Shown here: in pieces, positions 41,860 to 50,355 of the stretch
How positions within the stretch are numbered: the first letter of the stretch is position 1
Layout: every line of letters begins with the position of its first letter
NCBI GenBank assembly: GCA_021325135.1
Contig: JAJPHT010000039.1
Span: 99,493-163,492 of the forward strand
Length of the DNA: 64,000 nucleotides
Reading direction: 5' to 3'
Origin: Pseudomonadota bacterium
GTDB lineage: Archaea; Thermoplasmatota; SW-10-69-26; JACQPN01; JAJPHT01
Position numbers and translations under genes: made by a program
Notes under the pieces: generated by a model
What the model saw: only the letters and a program-made list of their open reading frames with translations
The model's database searches: none
What the model was told of the DNA's origin: nothing

Positions 41860-44202
41860 CTAGGGGGCGACGCGCAGGCGCACCGCGCCCCCTTCGCGGC
41901 GGCGCTCCAGGAGGCCCGCGCTGGCGAGGCGCTTCGCGGTGCGCGAGGCGTAGGGGAGCGAGAGCCCCGCCTCGCGCGCGGCCTCGCCCAGCGTGGCGTC
42001 GGGGCGCGACTCGACGGCGCGGAAGAGCCGCCCGCACGGGCCGTCGCGCAGGAACGCGGCGCGGCGCATCTGCGCGGGGCTCATGCTGCCCGCCACGAAG
42101 TAACGGCGGAAGCCGGGCGTCGCGACCGCGACGAGATGCCCTTCGCGCACGAGCACGGCGAGGTGGTGCTCGCCCAGGCCGTGGCCGCTCCCCAGCTCCG
42201 CCGCGAGGGCCGCCGCGTGGATGCCCGGGTCCTCCGAGACGCGGCGCAGGATGCGCTGGCGCGCGGCCGAGTCGAGGACGGCGCTCCCGCGCAGGCGCGC
42301 GAAGAGGCCCAGGAACGCCAGGAGCGCGATCGCGGCGAGGGCGCCCGCGGACGCGATCGCCACGACGAGGACCCTGGAAGGGAGCGCGTCCCCTGGCGCC
42401 TTCCCTGCCACGCCTCCCGCGAGCCCGATGGCGGAGGGGAGGTCGCCCAGCGTGGCGACGCGCGGCATGGCGAGGACGTGCTCGTAGACGCGCCCGTCCG
42501 CGAGCGACACGGCGGCGCGCGTGACGTTGAGCGCGGGGTCCACCGCGACGGGCGTCATGCTCTCCGCGACGGGCGAGCCGACGCCCACCTGCGCGGGGCC
42601 GCTTCCGTCGGACCACGCGCGGTAGAGCGCGAACTCGGCGGGCTGGCCGGCGGACGAGGGGTCGAGCTGCGCCCAGCGCTCCAGCGCGTCCTCGAAGCCG
42701 GCGCCCGTGGAGGGCACGTCCTCCGCGCCCAGGTCGCGGGAGGGCCAACCCAGGTCGTCCACGAGGGAATCCGAGCCCGGGTCGGAGGGCGAGCACGCGG
42801 CGAGGGGGCCCGCGACGGACTTGCACACGACGGCGACGGGCGCCGCGCCGCGGGCGGAGAAGATCAGGCGCCACTCGTGGGTGCGCGCGCCCGTCGCGTG
42901 CTCCACGCGCGTGTCGAGGCGCGCGCCCACCAGCGCCGCGTCGGGGCGCGCGAGGACGCCCTGGAGGTCGCGCAGCGCGAGGCTCGCCCGCGCCGCGTCC
43001 ACGGCGCTGGCCAGCGGGAAGGGGATGCGCCCGCCGCCGTCCGACGGGCCGTGGAGCGGGTCGATGGGGCGCGCCGCGGCGGGGCCCGGAGGAAGGGGCG
43101 CGCTTGCGGACGGGAAGGGCGCGGCGCCCGGCGCGAGGCCCAGCAGGCGGTACGACTCGCCGCGCGCGGGCGCGCCGGCGCTGGCCACGACGCGGCGCGC
43201 CTCCACGGGGTAGGCGACGCCCTGCGCGAACCAGATGACCGCGACGTCGACGGAGGTCGCGTTGCGCGCGGCGCGGGCGACGGGCACGACGCGCAGGCCG
43301 TCGCGCTCCTGGGCCGCGCCGACGCGCCAGCCCGCGCCCCACGCGGGGCAGAGGTCGTCCAGCGCGTCGCCGGGCGTGAGCGTCCGGCCCTGGGTCGGGC
43401 TGCGCAGCAGGCAGGGGAAGCCGTCGGTCGCGCCGAAGCGCATCACCTGGAAGAGGACGCCCTGGTCGGCGTTGGCCGCGCCGGCCGCGACGAGGGCCAG
43501 GCAGCCCGGCCACGACTCGGCCGTGGGCGCGATGCCGGCCCCCTGATAGCGGACGACGAGCTGCGCGTTCCCCTCATCCACGGTGGAGGTGGCCGGGCCG
43601 ACCACCGCGGAGCACGAGCCGCCCGTCTCCACGAAGCGCGCCTCGACGCCGGAGACCGCGCGGCCCCACGCGTCGGGGAAGGTGGCGTTCTCCCAGCGGA
43701 ACGGGACCTTGGAGGAGCCGCCCGTCGAGTAGACGCCCACGTCCGCGAGGCTGGGCAAAGGGACCGCGATGGCGTGCCCTTGGGGCGCAGCCCCGGAGAG
43801 GGCGGCCAGGTCGACCGCGTCCTGAGTGAGGCCGTAGCAGCCTGGCTCGCTCCCGTCCCAACCCGGGTCGGGCGCGGCGACGAAGCCTGCGCGGCCCTCG
43901 CCGAGGCAGCCAGAGAGGTCGACGGTCTGGGCCGAGCACTCGGAGGCCTGCGCGGCGTCGACCGCGACGCAGAGGCTCACCTGGTATCGTCCATCCCCCA
44001 GCGTGAGGCGCTGCTCGGTGACGCCCGCGGCGTAGTCGCGCTCCACGACGACGTCGGCGCCGCCGGAGGCAGGATGGGCGGTGAGCCGGCCGTGCCAGGG
44101 CGCGGTGGAGTCCACGCGCACGGCGAGGGCGCGGTTGGGCGGCGCCGCGGCAGCTGCGGGTCCCAGCAGCAGCGCCACGACGAGGACGGCGACGAGCCTC
44201 AT
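41860..44202 (-). CDS. Membrane receptor with cytoplasmic winged-helix domains
   Basis: A 780-residue protein: signal peptide (RLVAVLVVALLLGPAAAAA), an outside region of about 560 residues (beta-rich, with scattered Cys pairs), one membrane helix (VLVVAIASAGALAAIALLAF, near residue 590) and a cytoplasmic part with two winged-helix-like units (RQRILRRVSEDPGIHAAALA, then ATLGEAAREAGLSLPYASRT and ASAGLLERRREGGAVRLRV). This is the plan of a one-component transmembrane transcription regulator. The ligand and target genes are unknown. ATG 44202; the secreted-protein gene 44240 lies directly upstream on the same strand. Confidence 0.75.
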   Translation of the reverse strand: MRLVAVLVVALLLGPAAAAAPPNRALAVRVDSTAPWHGRLTAHPASGGADVVVERDYAAGVTEQRLTLGDGRYQVSLCVAVDAAQASECSAQTVDLSGCLGEGRAGFVAAPDPGWDGSEPGCYGLTQDAVDLAALSGAAPQGHAIAVPLPSLADVGVYSTGGSSKVPFRWENATFPDAWGRAVSGVEARFVETGGSCSAVVGPATSTVDEGNAQLVVRYQGAGIAPTAESWPGCLALVAAGAANADQGVLFQVMRFGATDGFPCLLRSPTQGRTLTPGDALDDLCPAWGAGWRVGAAQERDGLRVVPVARAARNATSVDVAVIWFAQGVAYPVEARRVVASAGAPARGESYRLLGLAPGAAPFPSASAPLPPGPAAARPIDPLHGPSDGGGRIPFPLASAVDAARASLALRDLQGVLARPDAALVGARLDTRVEHATGARTHEWRLIFSARGAAPVAVVCKSVAGPLAACSPSDPGSDSLVDDLGWPSRDLGAEDVPSTGAGFEDALERWAQLDPSSAGQPAEFALYRAWSDGSGPAQVGVGSPVAESMTPVAVDPALNVTRAAVSLADGRVYEHVLAMPRVATLGDLPSAIGLAGGVAGKAPGDALPSRVLVVAIASAGALAAIALLAFLGLFARLRGSAVLDSAARQRILRRVSEDPGIHAAALAAELGSGHGLGEHHLAVLVREGHLVAVATPGFRRYFVAGSMSPAQMRRAAFLRDGPCGRLFRAVESRPDATLGEAAREAGLSLPYASRTAKRLASAGLLERRREGGAVRLRVAP

Positions 44203-44239
44203 GCCTCCTCCGCGGAGTCCGAGTTACGGGCAGGCCTCA

Positions 44240-44707
44240 TCAAGCTTCGCCCGCGAGGCAGCGGTGGCCAACGGAGACGCTCTGGTCGGTGAGGCCCAGG
44301 CTCGTCGTGAAGTCCACCTCCAGGGCCCGGTGCGGGCACGAGGCCACGTCGACGGAGGAGACGCCGCCCACGAGGACGGAGTGGAGCGTCACGGTGTACG
44401 ACGGGGACTTGGCCGGCACGTCGAAGGCGAGGCGCTCGCCCTCGGCGGGCTCCACGAGGCGCACGAGGACGGGAGCGCCCGTCGCGTCGTCGACCTCCAA
44501 GACCGCGCGCCCAGCGGCGCCCGTGTTGTTGACGACGACGCGCAGCAGGTCGGAGGGCGGCGCGCCGGGCGCCGGAGCAGGGGCCGCCGCCGCGGGCGCC
44601 GGGAGGGCGGGGGCCGGGGCGGAGCCGCCGCGGGGGGCCACGGCGAGGGCGACCACGGGGATGGTGAGGAGCAGCAGGCAGGCGAGGGCGACGGGGAGTT
44701 TTCTCAT
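44240..44707 (-). CDS. Secreted protein upstream of the receptor gene
   Basis: A 155-residue exported protein: signal peptide (RKLPVALACLLLLTIPVVAL), an Ala/Pro-rich linker and a beta-rich domain of about 100 residues (LRVVVNNTGAAGRAVLEVDD) with a Cys pair (VASCPHRALEV and GHRCLAGEA). It precedes the receptor gene by 37 bases and shares its strand, and so may be cotranscribed. No anchor or lipobox is present. It may be the ligand or an accessory surface protein. Confidence 0.62.
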   Translation of the reverse strand: MRKLPVALACLLLLTIPVVALAVAPRGGSAPAPALPAPAAAAPAPAPGAPPSDLLRVVVNNTGAAGRAVLEVDDATGAPVLVRLVEPAEGERLAFDVPAKSPSYTVTLHSVLVGGVSSVDVASCPHRALEVDFTTSLGLTDQSVSVGHRCLAGEA

Positions 44708-44803
44708 GGCGGAGCCTCGAAGCGGGACGACTGCCGCCGCGGCCATGAGGAGTTTGGGGAATCCCGGCAACTCCTCCCCACGCCGTTTGCCGGTTTGGTC
44801 ACC

Positions 44804-44810
44804 TTAAATA
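44804..44810 (+). promoter_or_regulatory. TATA box of sufB
   Basis: TTAAATA is an AT island preceded by CACC. It is about 58 bases before the sufB ATG, so the transcript would begin near 44836 with a 30-base leader. It lies in the divergent space between sufB and the secreted-protein gene at 44707. Confidence 0.5.
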
Positions 44811-44867
44811 GTCGTGCGCACACAACGTTCAAATGGAGCAGGCCCTACTCGCGGCCTGAGCGTTCTC

Positions 44868-46295
44868 ATGGCGACCCCGGAGCTTGAGCCGAAGCAGATG
44901 GGCATCGACCGCGGCGTCGTGAACCGCGAGATGTTCGACCACGCCAACGAGGAGCGCTTCGCGTTCCGCGCCGCGCAGGGGCTCACGGAGGAGATCGTCC
45001 ACAAGATCTCCGACCGGAAGAAGGAGCCCGAATGGATGCGCGAGTTCCGGCTCAAGTCGCTGAAGATCTTCCACGAGAAGCCCCTGCCCATGTGGGGCGC
45101 GGACCTCACCAAGCTCGACCTCTCCAAGATCACCTACTACGGCGACCCGGGCGTCAAGGAGACGAAGAACTGGGAGGAGGTCCCCCAGGACATCAAGGAC
45201 ACCTTCGAGAAGCTCGGCATCCCCAAGGCCGAGCGCGCGTACCTCGCCGGAGCGGGCGCGCAGTACGAGTCCGAGATGGTCTACCACAACCTCGCCAAGG
45301 AGTGGGCGGACATGGGGATCACGTTCATCAACTGCGACGAGGCCCTCAAGAGCCACGAGGACCTCTTCCGCAAGTACTTCATGAAGGCCGTCCCGCCCAC
45401 GGACCACAAGTTCGCGGCGCTCCACGGCGCCGTGTGGTCGGGCGGCACGTTCCTCCACGTCCCCAAGGGCGTGAAGATGGACGCGCCCGTGCAGGCGTAC
45501 TTCCGCATGAACGCCGAAGGCTTCGGCCAGTTCGAGCACACGCTCATCGTGGTCGAGGAGGGCGCGCAGGTCCACTACATCGAGGGCTGCTCCGCGCCCA
45601 AGTACGAGAACAGCAGCATCCACGCGGGCTGCGTCGAGGTCTACGTCAAGGAGGGCGCCCGCGCGCGCTACTCGTCGGTAGAGAACTGGAGCCGCCAGAC
45701 GTACAACCTCAACACCAAGCGCGCCCTCGTGGAGAAGAACGGCTTCATGGAGTGGGTGAACGGCAACCTGGGCAGCGGCGTCACCATGCTCTACCCCATG
45801 TCGATCCTCAAGGGCGAGAACGCCCGCAGCGACATGACCGGCATCGCCTTCGCGGGCCCCGGCCAGAACCAGGACACCGGCAGCAAGGTGCAGCTTCTGG
45901 CGCCCAACACGTCGTGCAACATCGTCTCCAAGTCGCTGGCGACCGGCGGCGGCATCACCACCTACCGCGGCCTCGTGAAGGTCGGCCCCGCCGCGAGGAA
46001 CGCCAAGGTGAAGGTCGAGTGCGACGCGCTCCTCCTGGACGACAAGAGCAAGAACTTCACCATCCCCGACATGCAGATCGCGCAGGAGAAGGTCGAGATC
46101 GCCCACGAGGCGACGGTGGGCAAGATCAGCACCGACCAGATCTTCTACCTCATGAGCCGCGGCCTCACCGAGGAGCAGGCCAACGTGATGATCGTCAACG
46201 GCTTCATCGAGCCCATCACCAAGGAGCTGCCCCTGGAGTACGCGGTCGAGCTCAACCGCCTCATCGAGCTCGAGATGACGGGCTCGATTGGGTGA
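44868..46295 (+). CDS. sufB: SufB, Fe-S cluster assembly scaffold
   Basis: A 475-residue SufB-family subunit of the SufBC(D) scaffold. The beta-helix core and hallmarks are present: FHEKPLPMWGADLTKLD near the start, WSGGTFLHVPKGVKM, FEHTLIVVEEGAQVHYIEGC with the conserved Cys, HAGCVEVYVKEGARARY, SDMTGIAFAGPGQNQDTGSK, and the closing HEATVGKISTDQIFYLMSRG. sufC and sufD are not within the window. Start ATG 44868; the next gene on this strand is a response regulator 85 bases downstream, probably separately transcribed. Confidence 0.95.
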   Translation: MATPELEPKQMGIDRGVVNREMFDHANEERFAFRAAQGLTEEIVHKISDRKKEPEWMREFRLKSLKIFHEKPLPMWGADLTKLDLSKITYYGDPGVKETKNWEEVPQDIKDTFEKLGIPKAERAYLAGAGAQYESEMVYHNLAKEWADMGITFINCDEALKSHEDLFRKYFMKAVPPTDHKFAALHGAVWSGGTFLHVPKGVKMDAPVQAYFRMNAEGFGQFEHTLIVVEEGAQVHYIEGCSAPKYENSSIHAGCVEVYVKEGARARYSSVENWSRQTYNLNTKRALVEKNGFMEWVNGNLGSGVTMLYPMSILKGENARSDMTGIAFAGPGQNQDTGSKVQLLAPNTSCNIVSKSLATGGGITTYRGLVKVGPAARNAKVKVECDALLLDDKSKNFTIPDMQIAQEKVEIAHEATVGKISTDQIFYLMSRGLTEEQANVMIVNGFIEPITKELPLEYAVELNRLIELEMTGSIG

Positions 46296-46380
46296 ACGTC
46301 CGTTCTGGGGAAGCCGTCCCCCTCCTCCGGGCGGACAGGGTGGGATATACCCCCGGCGACCACCCAGGCATGGGACCGCC

Positions 46381-46833
46381 ATGGCCGACGCCCTCCCTGC
46401 CAAGCGCCGCCTGAGACTGCTCATCGTCGACGACGAGCCCGAGATCCGCCGCCTCGTCGCGGTCAGCGTCGCGCGCGCCCTGCCGGAGATCGACGTCTCC
46501 CAGGAGGGGACGGGCGCCGACGCGCTGGCGCGGCTGGCGAAGGAGCCGGCCGACTTCATCCTCTCCGACTTCCGCATGCCGGGCATGGACGGGCTGGAGT
46601 TCCTCCAGCGCAGCATCGCGCTCGCGCCGCAGGCAAGCCGCATCATGGTGACGGCGTACCCCGACACGATGCTGGCGATCCGCGCGCTCAACGAGGGGCA
46701 CATCGCGCGCTTCCTCACGAAGCCCTTCTCGCCCCGCGACATGGTGGACGCGCTGCGAGCCCTGCTTGCGAAGCGCGAGGCCGCCGAGGCCAAGGCGCTG
46801 GGGCTCGCGAAGGCCTTCGCCGGCGCGGGCTGA
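46381..46833 (+). CDS. Response-regulator receiver domain protein
   Basis: A 150-residue stand-alone receiver domain: acidic pocket LLIVDDEPEIR, phosphoacceptor Asp in FILSDFRMPGMDG, Thr in VTAYP and Lys in FLTKPFSP. The C-terminal helix (LRALLAKREAAEAKALGLAK) is extended. No output domain, so it probably acts by protein contacts or phosphotransfer. No histidine kinase is in the window. A GGGATATACCCC element (46342-46351) is 30-39 bases before the ATG and probably its TATA box, giving a very short leader. Confidence 0.87.
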   Translation: MADALPAKRRLRLLIVDDEPEIRRLVAVSVARALPEIDVSQEGTGADALARLAKEPADFILSDFRMPGMDGLEFLQRSIALAPQASRIMVTAYPDTMLAIRALNEGHIARFLTKPFSPRDMVDALRALLAKREAAEAKALGLAKAFAGAG

Positions 46834-46834
46834 T

Positions 46835-47617
46835 CTACTTCTCCGTCGAGGCGCCCGCGCGCAGCAGGGCCGCCTGGTCGCGCACCAGCGCGCCGTTGGT
46901 GGTGAGGAGGGCGAAGTCGCGCCCCACGCGCACCTTGTCGTCGTCCGGCATGGGGTGGACGAGGAGCATCTCCTTGCCGTCCACGGCCACGGTCAGCGTG
47001 TGGAGCGGCGCGCTCGTCCAGCGGACCGCCTGCGGCCACGCCTCCACGACGCGCTCCACGCCGCCGTTGGCGCTCGCCGCGCGCGGCAGCACGACCTCGA
47101 CGATGCCGCGGCGCGCGTCCGGCACGCGCTCCAGGTGCCGCAGCATGCGGTCCCAGCCGCCGAGGCTGCACGCGACCAGCAGCGACTCCTTGGCCTCCTC
47201 CATCATGCGGTCGATCTCGCGGGCCACCGCGCGGCGCGTCAGGATCACGCGCGTGGAGCCCGCCTCCAGGTCCCCCGCGCCGGAGAGCTCCGGAGGCTTG
47301 AACGCGACTTCCAGATAGCTTTTCTGCGACTCGATCTTGCCGATGCGGTCCCGGAGGTCGGAGATGCTCCGGTCGAGGTAGATGCTGATGGGGGTCGCGC
47401 GGTACTTGCGGTTCTCCTCCAGCAGGATCTCCACGAGGCCCATGGATTGCAGCTCCTCCAGGATCTCGTAGAGGCGGTTGCGCGGGATCTGGGCGGCCTT
47501 GGCGAGGCTTCCGGCGGGGAGCGCGGGGAAGTCCAGGAGCGCGAGGTAGACGCGGGCCTGGTACTCCGAGAGCCCGTGCTCCAGCAGAATGCCGAGGCGG
47601 TCGACGCTCATCCTCAT
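46835..47617 (-). CDS. TrmB-family transcription regulator
   Basis: A 260-residue TrmB-like protein. The N-terminal winged helix is complete (LGLSEYQARVYLALL-like positions in GLSEYQARVYLALLDFPALP, then NRLYEILEELQSMGLVEIL), followed by a coiled helix RDRIGKIESQ and a C-terminal ligand domain. In other archaea TrmB proteins sense sugars; the ligand here is unknown. An ATG at 47617 is preferred. Three AACTTG-like repeats lie 40-67 bases upstream. Confidence 0.87.
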   Translation of the reverse strand: MRMSVDRLGILLEHGLSEYQARVYLALLDFPALPAGSLAKAAQIPRNRLYEILEELQSMGLVEILLEENRKYRATPISIYLDRSISDLRDRIGKIESQKSYLEVAFKPPELSGAGDLEAGSTRVILTRRAVAREIDRMMEEAKESLLVACSLGGWDRMLRHLERVPDARRGIVEVVLPRAASANGGVERVVEAWPQAVRWTSAPLHTLTVAVDGKEMLLVHPMPDDDKVRVGRDFALLTTNGALVRDQAALLRAGASTEK

Positions 47618-47656
47618 GGGGTCGTTCCCGAGGGGTGGAGCCTTCCCCAAGCTAAG

Positions 47657-47684
47657 AACTTGCTCACTTGTTATTCACAACTTG
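47657..47684 (-). promoter_or_regulatory. Repeated AACTTG motif, candidate operator
   Basis: AACTTG at 47657-47662, CACTTG at 47665-47670 and AACTTG at 47679-47684, in an AT-rich 35-base stretch between the TrmB gene and the upstream response regulator. Repeat spacing is 8 and 14 bases. A promoter with regulator sites is the simplest reading. Confidence 0.45.
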
Positions 47685-47687
47685 TTT

Positions 47688-48209
47688 CTAACCGGAGGCC
47701 CGATCCTCGCGGTCGCCCAGCGCCTCCATCTCCCGCGCCGCACGCCGGCAGACCTCGATGGCCTCCGCGTCGTGGTGGAGGAAATTGAAGATCAGCAGGA
47801 GGAGGTCCTGCGCGCGCAGCGGCTTCTGCACGTAGGCGTCGATGCGGGCCTTCCGGATGCGCGAGACGGGCGCGGGGATCTCGTTGTAGCCCGTCATGAG
47901 GATGCGGCCCGCCATGGGGTTGCTTGCAAGTGCGGCCTCCAGCACGTCGACGCCGTCGCGCCCCTTCATGCGGAAGTCGCTCACCACGAGGTCGAACCTG
48001 CGCTCGCGCAGCAGCGCGATGGCGCGCTCGGGGTCCGTCTCGGTGGTGAGCTTGATGTCGAACCCCTTGAGGTGTCTCAGGAGACCCATGAAGAATTGGC
48101 CGATCTCCGGAAGGTCGTCCACCACCAGGACCTCCCGGGTTCCCCCTTGCGCCGCGTCCTGGGGAGGCCTGGTCATCGTCGTGCCCGGGCCCCGCTGCGT
48201 TACCTTCAC
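47688..48209 (-). CDS. Response-regulator receiver domain protein
   Basis: A 173-residue receiver protein: VLVVDDLPEIGQF, phosphoacceptor Asp in LVVSDFRMKGRDG, and the Lys of YVQKPLRAQD. The C-terminal helices include FLHHDAEAIEVCRRAAREME. No output domain. It starts at the GTG that overlaps the EamA gene stop as GTGA, a sign of coupling; an ATG at 48176 is the alternative. It lies upstream of the TrmB gene on the same strand, with the repeated motif between. Confidence 0.82.
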   Translation of the reverse strand: MKVTQRGPGTTMTRPPQDAAQGGTREVLVVDDLPEIGQFFMGLLRHLKGFDIKLTTETDPERAIALLRERRFDLVVSDFRMKGRDGVDVLEAALASNPMAGRILMTGYNEIPAPVSRIRKARIDAYVQKPLRAQDLLLLIFNFLHHDAEAIEVCRRAAREMEALGDREDRASG

Positions 48210-49081
48210 TTAACTTCTTTCCGGATTCCTTCCGAGGAGCCGACCGCCAGCAGGCCGGCAATCGAGAGCGCGGTGGCCGCGGCGTGGTACCACGTGAGGG
48301 GCTCGCCAAGAAGGAGGGCCGCGAGCCCCACGCCGAAGAGGCCGTTGGTCGCGAAGAGGACGGTGGTGCGCGTGGCGCCGACGCGCCCCAGCGCGACGTA
48401 GAAGAGGACGCTGGAGAGCGCGACGCCCACGAGGCCGGCCGCGAGGGCGAGCAGCCAATCGCGCGGCCTGCCGCCCGGCGGCCCCGCCAGGAGCAGCGCG
48501 GCCAGGAGGACCGCGACGCCTCCCGAGAGCGTCTTCAGCGCGATGAGTCCGCGCGGGTCGTGGACGCGCGCCAGGGGCGCGCTCGCGGCGTTGTCCACGG
48601 CCCACAGGCAGGCGGCGCCCGCGACGAGGAGCGCGCCCAAGGCGGTGGTGCCGCCGCGCGCGCCGCTGCCCAGGCTCACCGCGATCGCACCCAGCGCCAG
48701 GAGGCCCGCGCCCAGGGCCTCGCGGCCGCGCAGCCGCTCGCCCAGCACGAGGAACGCCAGGAGCGCCGTGGCGCCCATCTCCAGGTTGAGCAGCAGCGAG
48801 GCGTCCGCGGCTCCCGTGCGCGCGAGGCCGAAGAAGAGGAGGATGGGCGCGGCGATGGCGCCCGCGGCGACGACCAGCGCCATGCGCGGCCGCTCGCGCG
48901 GCGCGAGGCGCGCGCGGCGCGCGAAGGGGAGCATGGCGAGCCCGCCGCCCGCGTAGGTGAAGGCGACCAGCCAGAGGGGCTGGAGGCCGTCCACGAGGAC
49001 GAAGCGGGCGGCCACGTTCACGCCCGCGAAGCTGGCCGCGGCGGCCAGGGCCGCGAGGATGCCCACGCTTCGCGGCCGCAT
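48206..49081 (-). CDS. EamA/DMT-family membrane transporter
   Basis: A 291-residue protein with ten hydrophobic helices in two repeated halves of five, the plan of drug/metabolite transporters (EamA domains). Characteristic small-residue helices (ALAAAASFAGVNVAARFVLV; LLNLEMGATALLAFLVLGE; VGATRTTVLFATNGLFGVG) are seen, each half ending in LGE-P-LTW or similar. Substrate unknown. It overlaps the downstream response-regulator gene and follows the membrane protein at 49088 by six bases. Confidence 0.86.
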   Translation of the reverse strand: MRPRSVGILAALAAAASFAGVNVAARFVLVDGLQPLWLVAFTYAGGGLAMLPFARRARLAPRERPRMALVVAAGAIAAPILLFFGLARTGAADASLLLNLEMGATALLAFLVLGERLRGREALGAGLLALGAIAVSLGSGARGGTTALGALLVAGAACLWAVDNAASAPLARVHDPRGLIALKTLSGGVAVLLAALLLAGPPGGRPRDWLLALAAGLVGVALSSVLFYVALGRVGATRTTVLFATNGLFGVGLAALLLGEPLTWYHAAATALSIAGLLAVGSSEGIRKEVK

Positions 49082-49087
49082 GGCGGC

Positions 49088-49903
49088 TCACGGCGTCTGC
49101 GGCGGGGGCAGGTCGGCGCGGGGCTCCTCGGCGGGCGTGCCCGCGAGAAGCTGGAGCCAGGCGACGGTCGCGATGGCGCCCGCGAGGCCGGTGAGCACGA
49201 GGCCCACGAGGGCGAGCAGCTCGCCGAAGAGGGTGGGGCCGTCGCGGCTGGGGCCCAGCATGAACTGGAAGAGGAACGCGGCGCACGCGAGGAAGCCCGC
49301 CAGCGCGCCCGCGAAGGTGAGCTTGGGGTGCCCCGCGCGCGTCGAGGCGTAGGCGCCCACGACGCACGCGACGCTCACGACGACCGCGCCGCCCACGAGC
49401 AGGATGCGGAAGGTGGGTGTCTTGGGGCCCACGAGGTCCAGCAGCGTGAAGGCGCCCCAGATGGGCCCCACGGCGGCGAGGTGCAGCGTGGCGTTGAGGC
49501 TGGGCGCGCCGCGGCCGGGCCACGCGACGCGGGGGAGCGCCTGCTCGAAGGCGTGCGTGACCAGCGCGCCGCCCGCGTAGGCGAGCAGGAGCGTGAGGCC
49601 CGGCTCCAGGACGTAGCGCATGGTCGCGTCGTCCAGGAGGCGCACCGTCTGGAAGAGGAAGAGAGTGAGGACCGCGAGCACCGCGGAGGCGGGCATGGCC
49701 CAGCTGAAGAAATGGCGGCCGCGGTTCATGAGCAGGTAGCCCACGACGCCGTAGCCCATGAGGAGGGCCACGCTGAGGACGACGAGCCACGGGTTCTGGA
49801 CCGTGAGGCCGTACATGCCGCCGGTGAAGGCGGCGACGCCTCCGGCCGCCAGGAGGAGGCCGCCGGCGTTGGAGAGGAGCCGGTCCTTGCTCGGTTCGGG
49901 CAT
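49088..49903 (-). CDS. Polytopic membrane protein
   Basis: A 271-residue membrane protein with eight or nine helices; hydrophobic runs begin near GGLLLAAGGVAAFTGG and end with GLAGAIATVAWLQLL. The N-terminus is short and hydrophilic (MPEPSKDRLLSN), the C-terminus Pro/Glu-rich. No family is recognised. The ATG at 49903 is preferred; the extra 17 codons upstream (start 49954) run into the hairpin repeat at 49959-50025. Confidence 0.65.
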   Translation of the reverse strand: MPEPSKDRLLSNAGGLLLAAGGVAAFTGGMYGLTVQNPWLVVLSVALLMGYGVVGYLLMNRGRHFFSWAMPASAVLAVLTLFLFQTVRLLDDATMRYVLEPGLTLLLAYAGGALVTHAFEQALPRVAWPGRGAPSLNATLHLAAVGPIWGAFTLLDLVGPKTPTFRILLVGGAVVVSVACVVGAYASTRAGHPKLTFAGALAGFLACAAFLFQFMLGPSRDGPTLFGELLALVGLVLTGLAGAIATVAWLQLLAGTPAEEPRADLPPPQTP

Positions 49904-49958
49904 GGCCGACCCAGTTTCCGTTGGGGCCATCAAGCTGTTGGCGGAAGATTCCAACGCC

Positions 49959-50025
49959 CGGGGGTTTCAGGGGGCGAAGCCCCCCTGAAGTGAAGCCCCG
50001 TTCCAGCCGATGACAGAAACGTCAT
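49959..50025. repeat. Intergenic hairpin repeat, copy 3
   Basis: Colinear with copy 1: CGGGGGTTTCAGGGGGCGAA followed by GCCCCC and CTGAAGTGAAGCCCCGTTCC, but the 5' palindrome GGCCGCGC...GCGCGGCC is missing. It ends with ATGAC/GTCAT pairing. Located between the membrane protein gene and the PspC gene. Confidence 0.75.
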
Positions 50026-50063
50026 GGGCAAGCCCCCCGCCAACGCGGGTCTTGCCATCTGCT

Positions 50064-50294
50064 CTACGGGCCGGAGGGCGCCGCGGGCGGGGGCGCGACG
50101 ACCTCCACCGGGCGCGGTGGGATGAGGACCCAGAGCGCCAGGTAGGCGATGACGCCCGGCAGAAGCCCGGTGAGGATGAGCGCGACGACGAAGATGGCGC
50201 GCACCAGCACGACGTCCACCGAGTAGTAGTCCGCGAACCCGGCCGCGATGCCGGCGATCCAACCCCTCTGGGGGTCGCGCAGGAGGCGCTTCAT
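50064..50294 (-). CDS. PspC-domain membrane protein
   Basis: A 76-residue PspC-family protein: KRLLRDPQRGWIAGIAAGFA, then YYSVDVVLVRAIFVV and a second hydrophobic segment GLLPGVIAYLALWVLIPP, followed by a Pro/Ala-rich tail. PspC domains sense membrane stress in bacteria; in archaea the role is unknown. The ATG at 50294 starts the conserved block. It is downstream of the JAMM protease gene on the same strand (61-base gap). Confidence 0.85.
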   Translation of the reverse strand: MKRLLRDPQRGWIAGIAAGFADYYSVDVVLVRAIFVVALILTGLLPGVIAYLALWVLIPPRPVEVVAPPPAAPSGP

Positions 50295-50355
50295 GGAGCC
50301 GTCCATGGGACCCGGATCGGCGTCCTGGGGAAAAGCCTGCGCCGGAAGGTTCCTT

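Noticed and set aside
44868..46295. SufD instead of SufB
   Set aside because: The Cys-containing FEHTLIVVEEGAQVHYIEGC stretch and the long N-terminus are of the SufB type.
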